The notes beneath the pieces were generated by a model. The model ran no database searches, was not told the origin of the DNA, and saw only the letters and a list, made by a program, of their open reading frames with translations. Made by a program: the position numbers and the translations under genes. A stretch of DNA of 64,000 nt, taken from positions 248,001 to 312,000 of the forward strand of contig CAWCGJ010000005.1 in assembly GCA_963795055.1 (NCBI GenBank). Direction: 5' to 3'. The stretch is from JASHPR01 sp963795055. GTDB taxonomy: Bacteria > Actinomycetota > Actinomycetes > Streptosporangiales > Streptosporangiaceae. Shown here piece by piece: positions 42,976-52,409 of this stretch; the stretch's first letter is position 1; the number at the start of each line of letters is the position of its first letter.

Positions 42976-43643
42976 TAGGCGCGTACGGTCCCGCGGCTGC
43001 CGAACGTCATCGCCCGCTGTAGGGCCGCCGCCCGGAGGTCACGGGGGATCTCGACCGGGCCGCCGAGCGCGCTGGCGTTGATGCCCGCCTGCGCGGCTTC
43101 CTCGACCACCGAGCCGACCAGGATGGCCAGGTCCGGGGTGCGGTGGAAGACCAGCACGCCGTGGTTGGCCAGGAGCACCGCGGGGACTCGGGGGATGGCC
43201 GAGGCCCGGATGTTGGCCACCGCCTCGTCCGATCCCCGCGGCCCGTAGCCGGCCACCGGTACCCCGGACGCCAGGCCGAACATGGCCAGCGCCTCCACCC
43301 AGCACCCGATCGGGCGGTGCGCCACGGCGTAGGCCGTGGCGTAGGGCGAGTGGGTGTGCAGGACGCACCCGACATCGGGCTGATCCTGGTACATCGCGGT
43401 GTGCATGGCGACGACCGCGCCCTGGATCGGCGGCAGTTCGCCCTCCAGCAAGGTTCCGTCCAGCCCGACGCGCACCACGGCCGAGGCCGGGTGGTCCCGT
43501 AGCGACGGGCCTGCCGTGAAGTACATCTCGTCCGCGCCCGGGACGCGGACGCTCACGTTGCCGTGTCCGTTCGCCGAGATCGCCCCGCTGGCCACCACCC
43601 GCGCAGCAGTGCTCACGACCTGATCGACCAGATCTGCGTCCAT
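42975..43643 (-). CDS. Class II aldolase/adducin-family protein
   Basis: 222 residues, zinc-dependent aldolase fold as in L-fuculose-phosphate aldolase. Zinc ligands lie in VGCVLHTHSPYATAYAVA (two His) and LLANHGVLVF (third His). SANGHGNVSVRVPGADEMYFTAG matches the phosphate/anion loop. The acidic catalytic residue (Glu in the usual position) is not obvious, so it may be a decarboxylase or epimerase relative. ATG 43643. Upstream, the TnpB element is inserted between it and the amidase. Confidence 0.88.
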   Translation of the reverse strand: MDADLVDQVVSTAARVVASGAISANGHGNVSVRVPGADEMYFTAGPSLRDHPASAVVRVGLDGTLLEGELPPIQGAVVAMHTAMYQDQPDVGCVLHTHSPYATAYAVAHRPIGCWVEALAMFGLASGVPVAGYGPRGSDEAVANIRASAIPRVPAVLLANHGVLVFHRTPDLAILVGSVVEEAAQAGINASALGGPVEIPRDLRAAALQRAMTFGSRGTVRA

Positions 43644-43734
43644 GACTGCGCTCCCCTGATGTCGGCCATGGCCGGTGAGGCCGACTCTACGACGCCGGCC
43701 CGTGCTGGCTGCAAGGCCGGCGCGCTTGTTGTCA

Positions 43735-45064
43735 CGTCAGTCGCGGCGCGGGAACCCGGCTGTTCAGGGCCGGGAGCGCCGCTCCCCCCTTCGGCGTGTC
43801 GCAACGGATCTCACACGCACGGGTCGCAGTATGTGAGACATGGCGAGGGTAAAGCGGGCGTTCAGGTACCGCTTCTACCCGTCGCCTGATCAGGCGACCG
43901 AACTGGCCCGCACGTTCGGGTGCGTGCGCCTGGTGTGGAACAAGGCGCTGGACGAGCGCAGCCGGGCCTACGCCACACAGCGGCGCGGCACCACCTACGT
44001 ACAAGCGTCTGCCCGGCTGACCCAGTGGAAGCGCGGCGAGGATCTGGGGTTCCTGAACGAGGTCAGCAGCGTCCCGCTGCAGCAGGCCCTGCGGCACCAG
44101 CAGGCGGCGTTCGCGGCGTTCTTCGCCAAGCGAGCGAGGTACCCGCGCTTCAAGTCGCGGAAGAAGTCCCGGGCCTCGGCCGAGTACACCCGCAGCGCAT
44201 TCCGGTGGCAGCACGGCCGGCTGACCCTGGCCAAGATGACCGCCCCGTTGGACATCCGCTGGTCCCGGCCCCTGCCCGAGGACGCGAGCCGTCCACCGTC
44301 ACCGTCTCCCGCGACCCGGCCGGCCGCTGGTTCGTATCCATCCGGTGCGAGGTCACCGTCGCCCAGCTCCCCGCAGCGCGCAGCGCAGTCGGAGTGGACG
44401 CGGGTATCACGTCCCTGGTCACGCTCTCCACCGGGGAGAAGGTCGCCAACCCCCGGCACGAGCGCCGGGACCGCAGGCGGCTGGCCCGGGCGCAGCGCGA
44501 CCTGTCGCGGAAGGCGAAAGGCTCGCAGAACCGGAACAACGCCCGGGTCAAGGTGGCCCGTGCCCACGCCCGCATCGCCGACCGGCGCCGCGATCACCTG
44601 CACAAGCTCACGACCCGGCTCGTCCGCGACAACCAAGCGATCGTGATCGAGGACCTGAGCGTGCGCAACATGATCCGCAACCATTCCCTCGCCCGCGCGA
44701 TCTGCGACGCGGCCTGGGGCGACCTGCGGGGCATGCTTGCGTACAAATGCGCCTGGTACGGGCGCGAGCTGATCACGGTTGACCGCTGGTACCCGTCCAG
44801 CAAGCTGTGCTCGGCTTGTGGCGCCCGCCGTGAGTCCCTGCCGCTGAACGTCCGCGAGTGGGCGTGCGGCTGCGGGATGACCCATGACAGGGACGTGAAT
44901 GCGGCAACCAACATCCTGGCCGCCGGGCTGGCGGACAGGCAAAACGCCTGCGGAGGGCTGGTAAGACCTGACCCGCGTCAGCGGGAACGGCACGGCTCGC
45001 TGAAACAGGAACCCCAGCCGGTAACGGCTGGAATCCCCGTCCTTCAGGGCGGAGAGGAATGTCA
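43735..45064 (+). mobile_element. IS200/IS605-group (TnpB-only) element
   Basis: The left end (about 43735-43800) has two stem-loops (CCCGGC...GCCGGG and GGGAGC...GCTCCC). The right end has CCAGCCG/CGGCTGG (45014-45031) and CCGTCC/GGGCGG (45037-45052) hairpins followed by AGAGGAATGTCAA, which resembles IS605-type right ends. No TnpA gene, so it is immobile by itself. It lies directly upstream of the amidase start. Exact ends need comparison with an empty site. Confidence 0.7.
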
Positions 45065-45164
45065 AACTGAACCTCCCCTCATCATCATCATCCCGGAGGC
45101 AGCGTGTCCGCGACCTTCATCACCACGTTCTCCACGGTCGGCCCGGGACCGCGGGTCGCGGTGA
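43840..45164 (+). pseudogene. tnpB: TnpB RNA-guided nuclease, split by one frameshift
   Basis: Frame one (ATG 43840) covers the N-terminal recognition part (FRYRFYPSPDQATELARTFGCVRLVWNKAL ... RFKSRKKSR) up to about 44285, where one base appears lost. The frame then continues STVTVSRDPAGRWFVSI and the RuvC core: VGVDAGITSL (Asp), IVIEDLSVRNM (Glu) and THDRDVNAATN (Asp), with a zinc finger CSAC...CGCG. All catalytic residues are intact, so only the frameshift prevents a full protein. The second frame runs on past the element to 45164, into the amidase start. Confidence 0.88.
44930..45064 (+). ncRNA. Probable omega-RNA (reRNA) at the TnpB element's right end
   Basis: TnpB elements encode their guide RNA across the 3' end of tnpB and the right end, ending with the flanking DNA as guide. 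The two stem-loops at 45014-45052 fit the scaffold; the guide would start near 45065. This is inferred from element structure, with no direct evidence of expression. Confidence 0.5.
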
Positions 45165-46215
45165 AGGACCTCATCGACATGGCGGGCCTGCCGACCACCG
45201 CGGGGTCGCGGGTGCTCGCCGACGCCGCGGTCCCGGCCGCGAGCGACGCGGCCTGCCTGGCCGGCCTGCGGGCGGCGGGGGCTCAGATCGCGGGCCGGAC
45301 GAACCTGCACGAGCTGGCGCTCGGGGTCACCGGGATCAACCCCTGGTTCGGCACGCCGGTGAACCCGCTCGACGCCTCGCTCGTGCCCGGCGGCTCCTCC
45401 AGCGGGTCGGCGGTGGCCGTGGCCACGGGCGAGGCCACGGTGGGGTACGGGACCGACACCGGGGGATCGATCCGGATCCCCGCGGCCTGCTGCGGGATCT
45501 GCGGACTGAAGACCACCTGGGGACGGATCCCGCTCGCCGGGGTACGGCCGTTGGCGCCGAGCCTGGACACCGTGGGGCCGATGGCGGCCGACGTGGCCGG
45601 CCTGGTCGCGGGCATGCAGCTTCTCGAGCCCGGCTTCGCCGTCGCGCCGGACGCCGGCCCGCCCGGGTCGGCCGGCTGCGGATCCCCGCCGCGCCCGACG
45701 TCGACGACGCCGTGACCGCGGCGCTGCGCGCCACCTCCTGGGACGTCAGCGAGGTGGATCCCGGCGAATGGCATACCGCCACGAGGCGGACGCTGGACCT
45801 GCTCGTGGCCGAGGCCTACCGGTCCAACCAGGAAATTTTTGAACGCTACGCCGACCGGCTCACCCCCAACGTCGCCCAGCGCCTGGACGCGGGGCGCCAG
45901 GTGAGCGCGGCGGCGGTCGCCGCGGCCAGGCAGGCCCAGGACCGGTGGCGCAGCCAGCTGGCGGCGTGGTTCGACCGCTACGACCTGCTGGTCACGCCGA
46001 CGCTGCTGATCCTGCCGCCGACGCTGGACCGCGCGCACGAACTGCTGGAGGGCCGTTGCACGCTGCCGGTCAACTTCGCCGGCGTGCCCGCGCTGGCGCT
46101 GCCGGTCCCGGCTCGCGGCCCGCTGCCCGCCAGCATCCAGCTCGTGTCGGCGCCCGGTACCGAGGAGCGCCTGCTCGCGGCCGGGGCGGCTTTCGAGGCC
46201 GCGGTCGCGGCCTGA
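45104..46215 (+). pseudogene. Amidase-signature enzyme split by one frameshift
   Basis: GTG 45104 (CGGAGGCAGC upstream) opens a 203-residue part with the amidase catalytic triad: Lys in VAVKDLIDMAG, Ser in PGGSSSGSAVAVA and Ser in GTDTGGSIRIPAACCG. At about 45655-45662 the frame shifts. The continuation reads RVGRLRIPAAPDVDDAVTAAL, then a normal amidase C-terminus to 46215 (RYDLLVTPTLLILPPT, NFAGVPALALPV). Total size is near 370 residues, short but complete. The TnpB element sits just upstream and may have displaced its promoter. Confidence 0.85.
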
Positions 46216-46427
46216 AGCCGCGGTCGTGCGCGACAGGGCCGCCGCATGAGCCGCCGGCCCGGGCGGACCTGGCCCGGCTCGCCCAGGTCAGCCGGGCCAT
46301 GCGCGACGAGATCCGGCGGCGCTGGCCCGGCACGCGCGCCCTGCCGGCCGCGCCCGGCAATCCCTTGCACCGCTCCTGAGAACCCGCCGCCGGGGCCGGC
46401 GTGGCCCGCGGCCCGGGCCGGCGCGGC

Positions 46428-46970
46428 CTAGCCGGGCGGCAGGTCGCGGCCGGCCAGCAGGTCGCGGGCGCGGCCGATCCGGGCCTCCAGGTCGGCGAGG
46501 AAGCTGTCCAGGGCGGCCCGCTTGGCCTCGACGGTCTCGCGCAGCCCCTCCAGCAGGATCAGGCCCTCGCGGGTCAGCCGGAGGCGCTCGTCGTCGCTGG
46601 TGCGCTTGTCCTGGTAGGCACGGCGGATCTCCGCCATGCGGTCCTCGTTGCGCAGCACCAGCGCGATCTCGTCGAGGTTGAGGCCCAGCAGGGTCTGCAG
46701 CTCCCGGATGCGCGCCACCCGGGCCAGGTTTTCCGCCGAGTAGCGGCGCAGCCCGCCGGGCGTGGTGCAGGAGGGGACGATCAGGCCCAGCTGCTGGTAG
46801 TAGCGCAGCGCCCGCTCGGAGACCCCGGCCGCGGCCGCGGCCGCGCCGATGCCGAGCAGTTCCTCCTGCCCTTCCGGTCCCCGATCCCCGGCCGGCCCCG
46901 TGGTGACTGGCCCCGTGGCCGCCTGCCCCGTGGTGACAGGTTCCGCCGTGGCCGTTCGGGTCCGGTTCAT
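46428..46970 (-). CDS. MerR-family transcriptional regulator
   Basis: 180 residues from ATG 46970 (GGAGG about 10 bp upstream; the ORF is open to 47012). After a Thr/Gly-rich leader of about 40 residues, the MerR helix-turn-helix appears: LGIGAAAAAAGVSERALRYYQQLGLI ... GGLRRYSAENLARVARIRELQTLLGLNLDEIALVL. The rest is a coiled-coil dimerisation helix and a short C-terminus without obvious Cys ligands. It directly follows the MFS gene (4 bp) and probably regulates it. Confidence 0.9.
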   Translation of the reverse strand: MNRTRTATAEPVTTGQAATGPVTTGPAGDRGPEGQEELLGIGAAAAAAGVSERALRYYQQLGLIVPSCTTPGGLRRYSAENLARVARIRELQTLLGLNLDEIALVLRNEDRMAEIRRAYQDKRTSDDERLRLTREGLILLEGLRETVEAKRAALDSFLADLEARIGRARDLLAGRDLPPG

Positions 46971-46974
46971 CGGG

Positions 46975-48879
46975 TCAGCTGCCTCCACGCGATGCGTCAA
47001 GTTCCTCGCCACCAGGGCTGCTCGACGCGGCCAGCCTACCGTTCGGCCGCGGCTCGGCGGGGGCCGCGCCGTCGAGGCCGGCCACGGCGGCCGACTCGTC
47101 GAGGCCGACCAGTTCGGCCGACTCGGCCGCGCCCCTGGCCAGCTCGGCGCCGGTCGGCTCGGCCGCGGTCGCCTGGGGGGTGTAGAAGTAACGCTTGCCG
47201 CGCAGTGCGGAGGCCACGGCAGCGATGAACGTCACGAACGCGGCGAAGGTGAACGCCAGGTGCATGCCGCCGGCGAACGGCTCCGAGATCAGGTTCGGGA
47301 AGAACGACCGGCTGGTGATGTACGCGGCCTGGTGCGCCGGCAGCTGCTGCAGCGCCCCGGTCGGGCCGAGCAGTTCCTTGATCGGGTTGTAGCCGAGGAA
47401 CGCCGAGAACAGGCTGCCGATCGGCGGCTCGCTGGCGACCAGGTGCGAGGCGGCGGGGTTGACGCCCGCCGCGACCAGCCCTTTGAACAGGTGCGACGGC
47501 AGCCGCGCGGCCAGCCCCAGGGTGACGATCGTGAAGAACAGGCCCATGGACAGCACGGTGGCCGAGTTCTGGAACGTGTTCAGCATCCCCGCGCCCGCGC
47601 CCCGCTGGTCCGGCGGCAGGCTGTTCATGACCGAGGCCTGGTTGGGGGCGAAGAACAGCCCCATGCCCACCGCGAACAGGAAGATCAGCAGGGCGAACTC
47701 GATGTAGTCGAAGTTGATCGGCAGCAGGTCGAACAGCAAGAACGTGATCATGGAGATGACCAGGCCGAGGGTGGCGAGCACCCGGGCTCCCCAGCGGTCC
47801 GACAGCCATCCCGCCAGCGGCCCGACGAGCAGGAACCCGATCGTCAGCGGGATCATGGCGACGCCCGCCCACAACGGGGTCTCGGCGAAGCTCTTGCCGT
47901 GCAACGGCAGCCAGATGCCCTGCAGCCAGATGATCAGCATGAGCTGCAGCCCGCCACGGCCCATGGCGCCGAGCATTCCGGCGATGTTGCCGGCCGTGAA
48001 CGCCCGGATCTTGAACAGGTTCAGCCGGAACATCGGCTGCGCCACCTTGGTCTCCACCCAGCCGAACACCACCAGCAGCGCGATCCCGCCGAAGATGGCG
48101 GTCAGCACCCGGGGATTGGTCCAGCCGGTGGGATGCCCGCCGTAGGGGAGCAGCGAGTACACGATCCCGGTGAGCAGCGAGACCAGGCCGAGCGCGAACA
48201 GCGTGTTGCCGAACCAGTCGATCTTGGCCGGGACGCGGACCCCGTTGTCGCGGAGCATGAGGTACGCCCAGATCGTGCCGAACAGGCCGAACGGGACCGA
48301 CACCAGGAACACCAGCCGCCACTCGATCGGGGCGAGCACGCCGCCCAGGATCAGCCCCAGGAACGAGCCGCTCACCGCGGCGATGCCGTTGATGCCCAGC
48401 GCCTTGCCCCGCTCGTCCTCGGGGAAGGCGTCGGTCAGGATCGCGGTGGAGTTGGCGAACAGGAACGCTCCGCCGACGCCCTGGCCGATCCGCATGATGA
48501 TGATCCACAACGCCCCGGCCGGGCCGGTGAGCCAGGTCACCGACAGCAAGATCGCAAAGAACGTGAACACCGCGAAGCCCAGGTTGTACATGCGCACGCG
48601 GCCGTAGATGTCGCCGACCCGCCCCAGGCTGACCACCAGCACCGAGGTCACCAGCATGAACCCGAGGAAGATCCACAGGAAGTACGAGGTGTTGGACGGC
48701 ACGAGCGGGTTGAGGTCGATGCCGCGGAACAGCGCCGGGAGCGAGATCAGCAGGATGGACTGGTTGATCGTGACCATCAGGATCCCGAGCGTGGTGTTCG
48801 ACAGGGCGATCCACTTGTAGTGGACGCTCATGCCGCCCTTCGCCGAGAGTGCCGCCTGCCCCTGCCCTGCCGCTCGCAT
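46975..48879 (-). CDS. MFS drug-type transporter (EmrB/QacA-like, 14 TM)
   Basis: 634 residues from ATG 48879 (GGGGAG 4 bp upstream). Fourteen hydrophobic helices. N-terminal IALSNTTLGILMVTINQSILLISLPALFRGI matches the proton-linked DHA2 group; LGRVGDIYGRVRMYNLGF is motif A. A long cytoplasmic C-terminal tail (about 60 residues, Ala/Glu-rich) is unusual. Co-transcribed with the MerR regulator, a usual arrangement for inducible multidrug efflux. Confidence 0.93.
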   Translation of the reverse strand: MRAAGQGQAALSAKGGMSVHYKWIALSNTTLGILMVTINQSILLISLPALFRGIDLNPLVPSNTSYFLWIFLGFMLVTSVLVVSLGRVGDIYGRVRMYNLGFAVFTFFAILLSVTWLTGPAGALWIIIMRIGQGVGGAFLFANSTAILTDAFPEDERGKALGINGIAAVSGSFLGLILGGVLAPIEWRLVFLVSVPFGLFGTIWAYLMLRDNGVRVPAKIDWFGNTLFALGLVSLLTGIVYSLLPYGGHPTGWTNPRVLTAIFGGIALLVVFGWVETKVAQPMFRLNLFKIRAFTAGNIAGMLGAMGRGGLQLMLIIWLQGIWLPLHGKSFAETPLWAGVAMIPLTIGFLLVGPLAGWLSDRWGARVLATLGLVISMITFLLFDLLPINFDYIEFALLIFLFAVGMGLFFAPNQASVMNSLPPDQRGAGAGMLNTFQNSATVLSMGLFFTIVTLGLAARLPSHLFKGLVAAGVNPAASHLVASEPPIGSLFSAFLGYNPIKELLGPTGALQQLPAHQAAYITSRSFFPNLISEPFAGGMHLAFTFAAFVTFIAAVASALRGKRYFYTPQATAAEPTGAELARGAAESAELVGLDESAAVAGLDGAAPAEPRPNGRLAASSSPGGEELDASRGGS

Positions 48880-49020
48880 GACTCTCCCCACTGCCGGTGA
48901 CGACCTGCCTGCCGCCCACGACGATGGTAACGGACCTTGACGTCAACGTCAGAGTCGCGGGCCGCCGTTCATCGCCTGGCCACCGGGAGGACCGATACCC
49001 GGCAGGCGATTTCTCCCCGG

Positions 49021-50751
49021 TCAGTGCGAGTCGCGGGCTACCTGATGACCGCTGGCGCCGACCAGGAAGTCAAGGTCCGCGCCCCGGTCGGCCTGCAGCA
49101 CGTGGTCGACGTAGAGGCGCTCCCAGCCGCGGGCCGGGGCCGCATAGCCGGCCACCGCGGCCGCGGGCGGCTCCCGCCGCCGCAGCTCGCCGGGTGCGAT
49201 GTCCACGTCGAGACGCCTCGTCGCGACGTCGAGTTCGATGACGTCGCCGGTCCGCACCAGGCCCAGCGGCCCCCCGGCCGCGGCCTCGGGCGCGACGTGC
49301 AGCACCACGGTGCCGTACGCGGTGCCGCTCATCCGGCCGTCGCAGATGCGCACCATGTCCCGGACCCCGCGTTCCAGCAGCTTGGCCGGCAGCGGCAGGT
49401 TCGCCACCTCGGGCATCCCCGGGTAGCCCCTCGGCCCGCAGCCGCGCAGCACGAGCACCGAGTCGGCGTCGACGTCGAGGCCGGGGTCGTCGATGCGCTC
49501 GTGGAAGTCCTCGATGCTGTCGAAGACGACCGCCCGGCCGCGGTGGCGCAGCAGTTCCGGGGACGCGGCCGCCGGCTTGATCACTGCGCCGGCCGGGGCG
49601 AGGCTCCCGCGCAGCACGGCGATGCCCGCGCCGGCCTGCAGCGGATCGCTGCGGGGGCGGATGACCGTCTCGTCCCAGATCCGCGCGCCGTCGAGGTGAT
49701 CGACCAGGGGCCGGCCGGTCACCGTGAGCGCGGCCGGGTCGAGCAGGTCGCGCACCTCCCGCAGGACAGCGAGCAGGCCGCCGGCCCGGTGGAAGTCCTC
49801 CATCAGGTACCGCCCGGCCGGCTGCAGGTCGACCAGCAGCGGCACGCCGGCCCCGACGTCGTCGAAGTCGTCGAGCGACAGCTCGATCCCGAGCCGCCCG
49901 GCGATCGCCAGCAGGTGCACGACGGCGTTGGTGGACCCGCCGATGGCCGCCAGCGCGACGATCGCGTTCAGGAATGATCCCCGGCTGAGCTGGGCGGACG
50001 GCCGCAGCCCCCGCTCGACCATGGCCACCGCGAGCCTGCCCGTGTCGTGCGCGGTCTCGAGCAGCCGGCTGTCCGGAGCCGGGGTCCCGGCGATGCCGGG
50101 GATCGTCGTGCCGAGGGCCTCGGCCATGCACGCCATGGTCGAGGCGGTACCCATCGTGTTGCAGTGCCCCCGGCTGCGGATCATCGAGGACTCGGACTGC
50201 AGGAAGTCCTGCTCGCTCAGGGTGCCCGCGCGGACCTCCTCGCTGAGCCGGAAGACGTCCGTCCCGCAGCCGAGCGCCACCCCCCGGAACGTGCCGGTCA
50301 GCATCGGCCCGCCGGGCACCACAACTGCGGGCAGGTCGACCGAGGCCGCGGCCATCAGCAGGGACGGGATCGTCTTGTCGCACCCGCCCAGCAGCACCAC
50401 GCCGTCGATCGGGTTGGCCCGCAGCATCTCCTCGGTCGCCATCGCGGCCATGTTCCGCCACAGCATCGCGGTGGGGCGGACCAGCGTCTCGCCGAGCGAC
50501 ACCACGGGAAGGTTCATCGGGACGCCGCCCGCTTCCCAGACGCCCTGCTTGACGCTCTCGGCGACCTGGTCCAGGTGCAGGTTGCACGGCGCCAGGTCCG
50601 AGGCGGTGTTCGCGATCGCGATGTGCGGCCGCCCGTCAAACGCGTGGGCGGGCAGGCCCCGGCGCATCCACGCGCGATGGACATAGGCGTTCCGGTGGCT
50701 CCCCGCGTACCACTGGGAGCTGCGTGGCTGGGAGCTGGGCTGCTCTGGCAT
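49021..50751 (-). CDS. IlvD/Edd-family dehydratase (sugar-acid type)
   Basis: 576 residues from ATG 50751 (an upstream in-frame start at 50805 lies in the shared promoter region). Iron-sulphur ligands in VLLGGCDKTIPSLLMAA and SRGHCNTMGTASTMACMAEALG, Mg/Lys region and the closing CDGRMSGTAYGTVVLHVAPEAAAGGPL. The subgroup resembles aldonate (arabonate/xylonate-like) dehydratases more than dihydroxyacid dehydratase. Divergent from a zinc dehydrogenase that could make the sugar lactone or acid. The pathway product would be a 2-keto-3-deoxy acid. Confidence 0.9.
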   Translation of the reverse strand: MPEQPSSQPRSSQWYAGSHRNAYVHRAWMRRGLPAHAFDGRPHIAIANTASDLAPCNLHLDQVAESVKQGVWEAGGVPMNLPVVSLGETLVRPTAMLWRNMAAMATEEMLRANPIDGVVLLGGCDKTIPSLLMAAASVDLPAVVVPGGPMLTGTFRGVALGCGTDVFRLSEEVRAGTLSEQDFLQSESSMIRSRGHCNTMGTASTMACMAEALGTTIPGIAGTPAPDSRLLETAHDTGRLAVAMVERGLRPSAQLSRGSFLNAIVALAAIGGSTNAVVHLLAIAGRLGIELSLDDFDDVGAGVPLLVDLQPAGRYLMEDFHRAGGLLAVLREVRDLLDPAALTVTGRPLVDHLDGARIWDETVIRPRSDPLQAGAGIAVLRGSLAPAGAVIKPAAASPELLRHRGRAVVFDSIEDFHERIDDPGLDVDADSVLVLRGCGPRGYPGMPEVANLPLPAKLLERGVRDMVRICDGRMSGTAYGTVVLHVAPEAAAGGPLGLVRTGDVIELDVATRRLDVDIAPGELRRREPPAAAVAGYAAPARGWERLYVDHVLQADRGADLDFLVGASGHQVARDSH

Positions 50752-50881
50752 CGGCGCTCTTCCGCCTCTCTCGGCCCGCGATCTAGGATCTGGAAATGTC
50801 CCCACAACCTACTCGTGACCTGGCCTCCGGCCACCACCGCCGGCACGGTCGCGGCCACGGTGCGCCGCCGCCGGCCGCGGC

Positions 50882-51895
50882 ATGAGAGCGTTCGTGGTCA
50901 CCGGCCCGCGCCGGTGCCAGGTCGCCGAGGTCGAGAACCCGAGGCCGTCGCCGGGGCAGGTGGTCGTCGACGTCGAGCGGGTCGGCGTGTGCGGCACCGA
51001 CGTCGAGTTCTTCACCGGCGAGATGGCTTACCTGCAGCAGGGCCACGCCGCGTACCCGTTGCGGCTCGGGCATGAGTGGTCCGGGACGGTGAGCGCCGTC
51101 GGCGACGGCGTCGATCCGGGCTGGCTGGGCCGGCGCACCACCGGCGACACCATGCTGGGCTGCGGCGCGTGCGAGCGCTGCCGGGGCGGCCGGCACCATG
51201 TGTGCGAGGACCGCTGCGAGGTGGGCATCCGGGGCGGGTTCCCCGGCGCGCTGGCCGAGCAGCTGGCCGTGCCGGTCACCGCGCTGCATCCGCTGCCCGG
51301 TGAGGTCGACGAGGTCGCGGGGGCGCTGGTCGAGCCGGGCGGCGGCGCCCTGCGCTCGGTCTGGGGCGCGGTGCTGCGGCCCGGCGAGCGGATCCTGATC
51401 TGCGGCCCCGGCACCATCGGCCTGCTGGCCGCGATGTTCGCGCTGGCGCACGGCGCGCAGGTGCACGTCCTGGGCCTGGACCGGCGGTCGCTCGACTTCG
51501 CCGCCGAGCTCGGCGTGCACGGCGCGTGGACCGCTGCCGAGCTGCCGCGGCTGCGCTGGGACGCGGTCATCGACGCGTCGAACTCGCCCGGCCTCCCGGC
51601 GCAGGCCCTCGACCTGGTCGAGCCGGGCAAGCGGGTGGTGTACATCGGCGTTGCCGGGCGCCCGAGCACCGTCGACACCCGGTCGATGGTGCTGAACGAC
51701 CTCACCGCCGTGGGCATCCTCGGCGCGTCCGCCGGCCTGGCCGAGACCATCCGGCAGTACGCGGCCGGATCCGTGGACCCGCGCCCGCTGGTGGCGGCCA
51801 CCGTCGGCCTCGGCGAGGTCGGCGACGTGCTGGCCGGCTGGCGCCCGGCCGGCTCCGGGCCGGGACCCAAGGTTCACGTGGATCCCCGCGCCTGA
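50882..51895 (+). CDS. Zinc-dependent alcohol/polyol dehydrogenase (MDR family)
   Basis: 337 residues. Catalytic zinc: Cys in RVGVCGTDVEFFTGE and LGHEWSGTV (His-Glu). Structural zinc: CGACERCRGGRHHVCED. The Rossmann site is ILICGPGTIGLLAAMFALAHGAQVHVLGLD. Resembles threonine/sorbitol-type dehydrogenases. ATG 50882, divergent from the IlvD/Edd gene; together they suggest oxidation of a sugar or polyol followed by dehydration. The exact substrate is not determinable. Confidence 0.92.
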   Translation: MRAFVVTGPRRCQVAEVENPRPSPGQVVVDVERVGVCGTDVEFFTGEMAYLQQGHAAYPLRLGHEWSGTVSAVGDGVDPGWLGRRTTGDTMLGCGACERCRGGRHHVCEDRCEVGIRGGFPGALAEQLAVPVTALHPLPGEVDEVAGALVEPGGGALRSVWGAVLRPGERILICGPGTIGLLAAMFALAHGAQVHVLGLDRRSLDFAAELGVHGAWTAAELPRLRWDAVIDASNSPGLPAQALDLVEPGKRVVYIGVAGRPSTVDTRSMVLNDLTAVGILGASAGLAETIRQYAAGSVDPRPLVAATVGLGEVGDVLAGWRPAGSGPGPKVHVDPRA

Positions 51896-51995
51896 GCGGG
51901 GCCGTGGTCACGCCGGGACCTGGGCCTGTTTGGGCCCGGGGAACACGGGCAGGGTCAACACCTTCGAGGCATGCCCACAGGAGAGAGGTGCTGAC

Positions 51996-52280
51996 TTGCT
52001 TACGCTAAGCGACCGGGCCGCGGAGACGATCCGCACCCTGATCACCCAGCCAGGTATTCCCGCCGACACCGGGTTGCGGATGTCACTGCAGGACGGCGAG
52101 TCGGGCACGCTGGCGCTGTCGCTCGAGCCCCCGCAGCCGGACGACGCCGTGATCGAGGACGCCGGCGCCCGCGTGTTCGTGCAGCGCGACGCCGCCCCGA
52201 TGGTCGAGGACCGGGAACTGGACGCGCAGCTCGACGAGCAGGGCCGGGCGTCGTTCCGGCTCGGCATCCAGCCCGGGTAA
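51996..52280 (+). CDS. HesB/IscA-like protein without cysteines
   Basis: 94 residues from TTG 51996, chosen for the strong AGGAGAGAGG 7-8 bp upstream. Blocks LTLSDRAAETIRTLI, GLRMSLQD and EDAGARVFVQRDAAPMVEDRELDAQ follow the HesB fold, but the three Cys that bind Fe-S clusters in IscA are all absent. Such Cys-free homologues are frequent in actinobacteria, so it is not a scaffold; function unknown. A strong hairpin follows. Confidence 0.82.
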   Translation: MLTLSDRAAETIRTLITQPGIPADTGLRMSLQDGESGTLALSLEPPQPDDAVIEDAGARVFVQRDAAPMVEDRELDAQLDEQGRASFRLGIQPG

Positions 52281-52292
52281 GCCCCACCGGAA

Positions 52293-52330
52293 GGCCCGCC
52301 GCGGGCCATCTCCCCGGCCCGCGGCGGGCC
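52293..52330. terminator. Perfect 15-bp-arm hairpin after the HesB-like gene
   Basis: GGCCCGCCGCGGGCC (52293-52307), loop ATCTCCCC, then the exact complement (52316-52330). It is 12 bp downstream of the stop. Confidence 0.85.
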
Positions 52331-52409
52331 GGCCAGCGCGCGCTGGCCCCGCCGAGCGGTTGTCCCCTGCGGTCCCCCCGGCGAACATCCGGTGGCGCAG
52401 CGAGGACCA

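Noticed and set aside
46246..46379. Small gene after the amidase
   Set aside because: A helical-looking stretch (DLARLAQVSRAMRDEIRRRW) is visible in one frame, but there is no start codon or Shine-Dalgarno for it, and it may be remnant or chance coding.
46849..48900. Long plus-strand frame opposite the 14-TM transporter
   Set aside because: Translation is a charged, repetitive shadow (Gln/Asp/Arg-rich). The opposite strand gives a clear MFS protein with helices and motif A.
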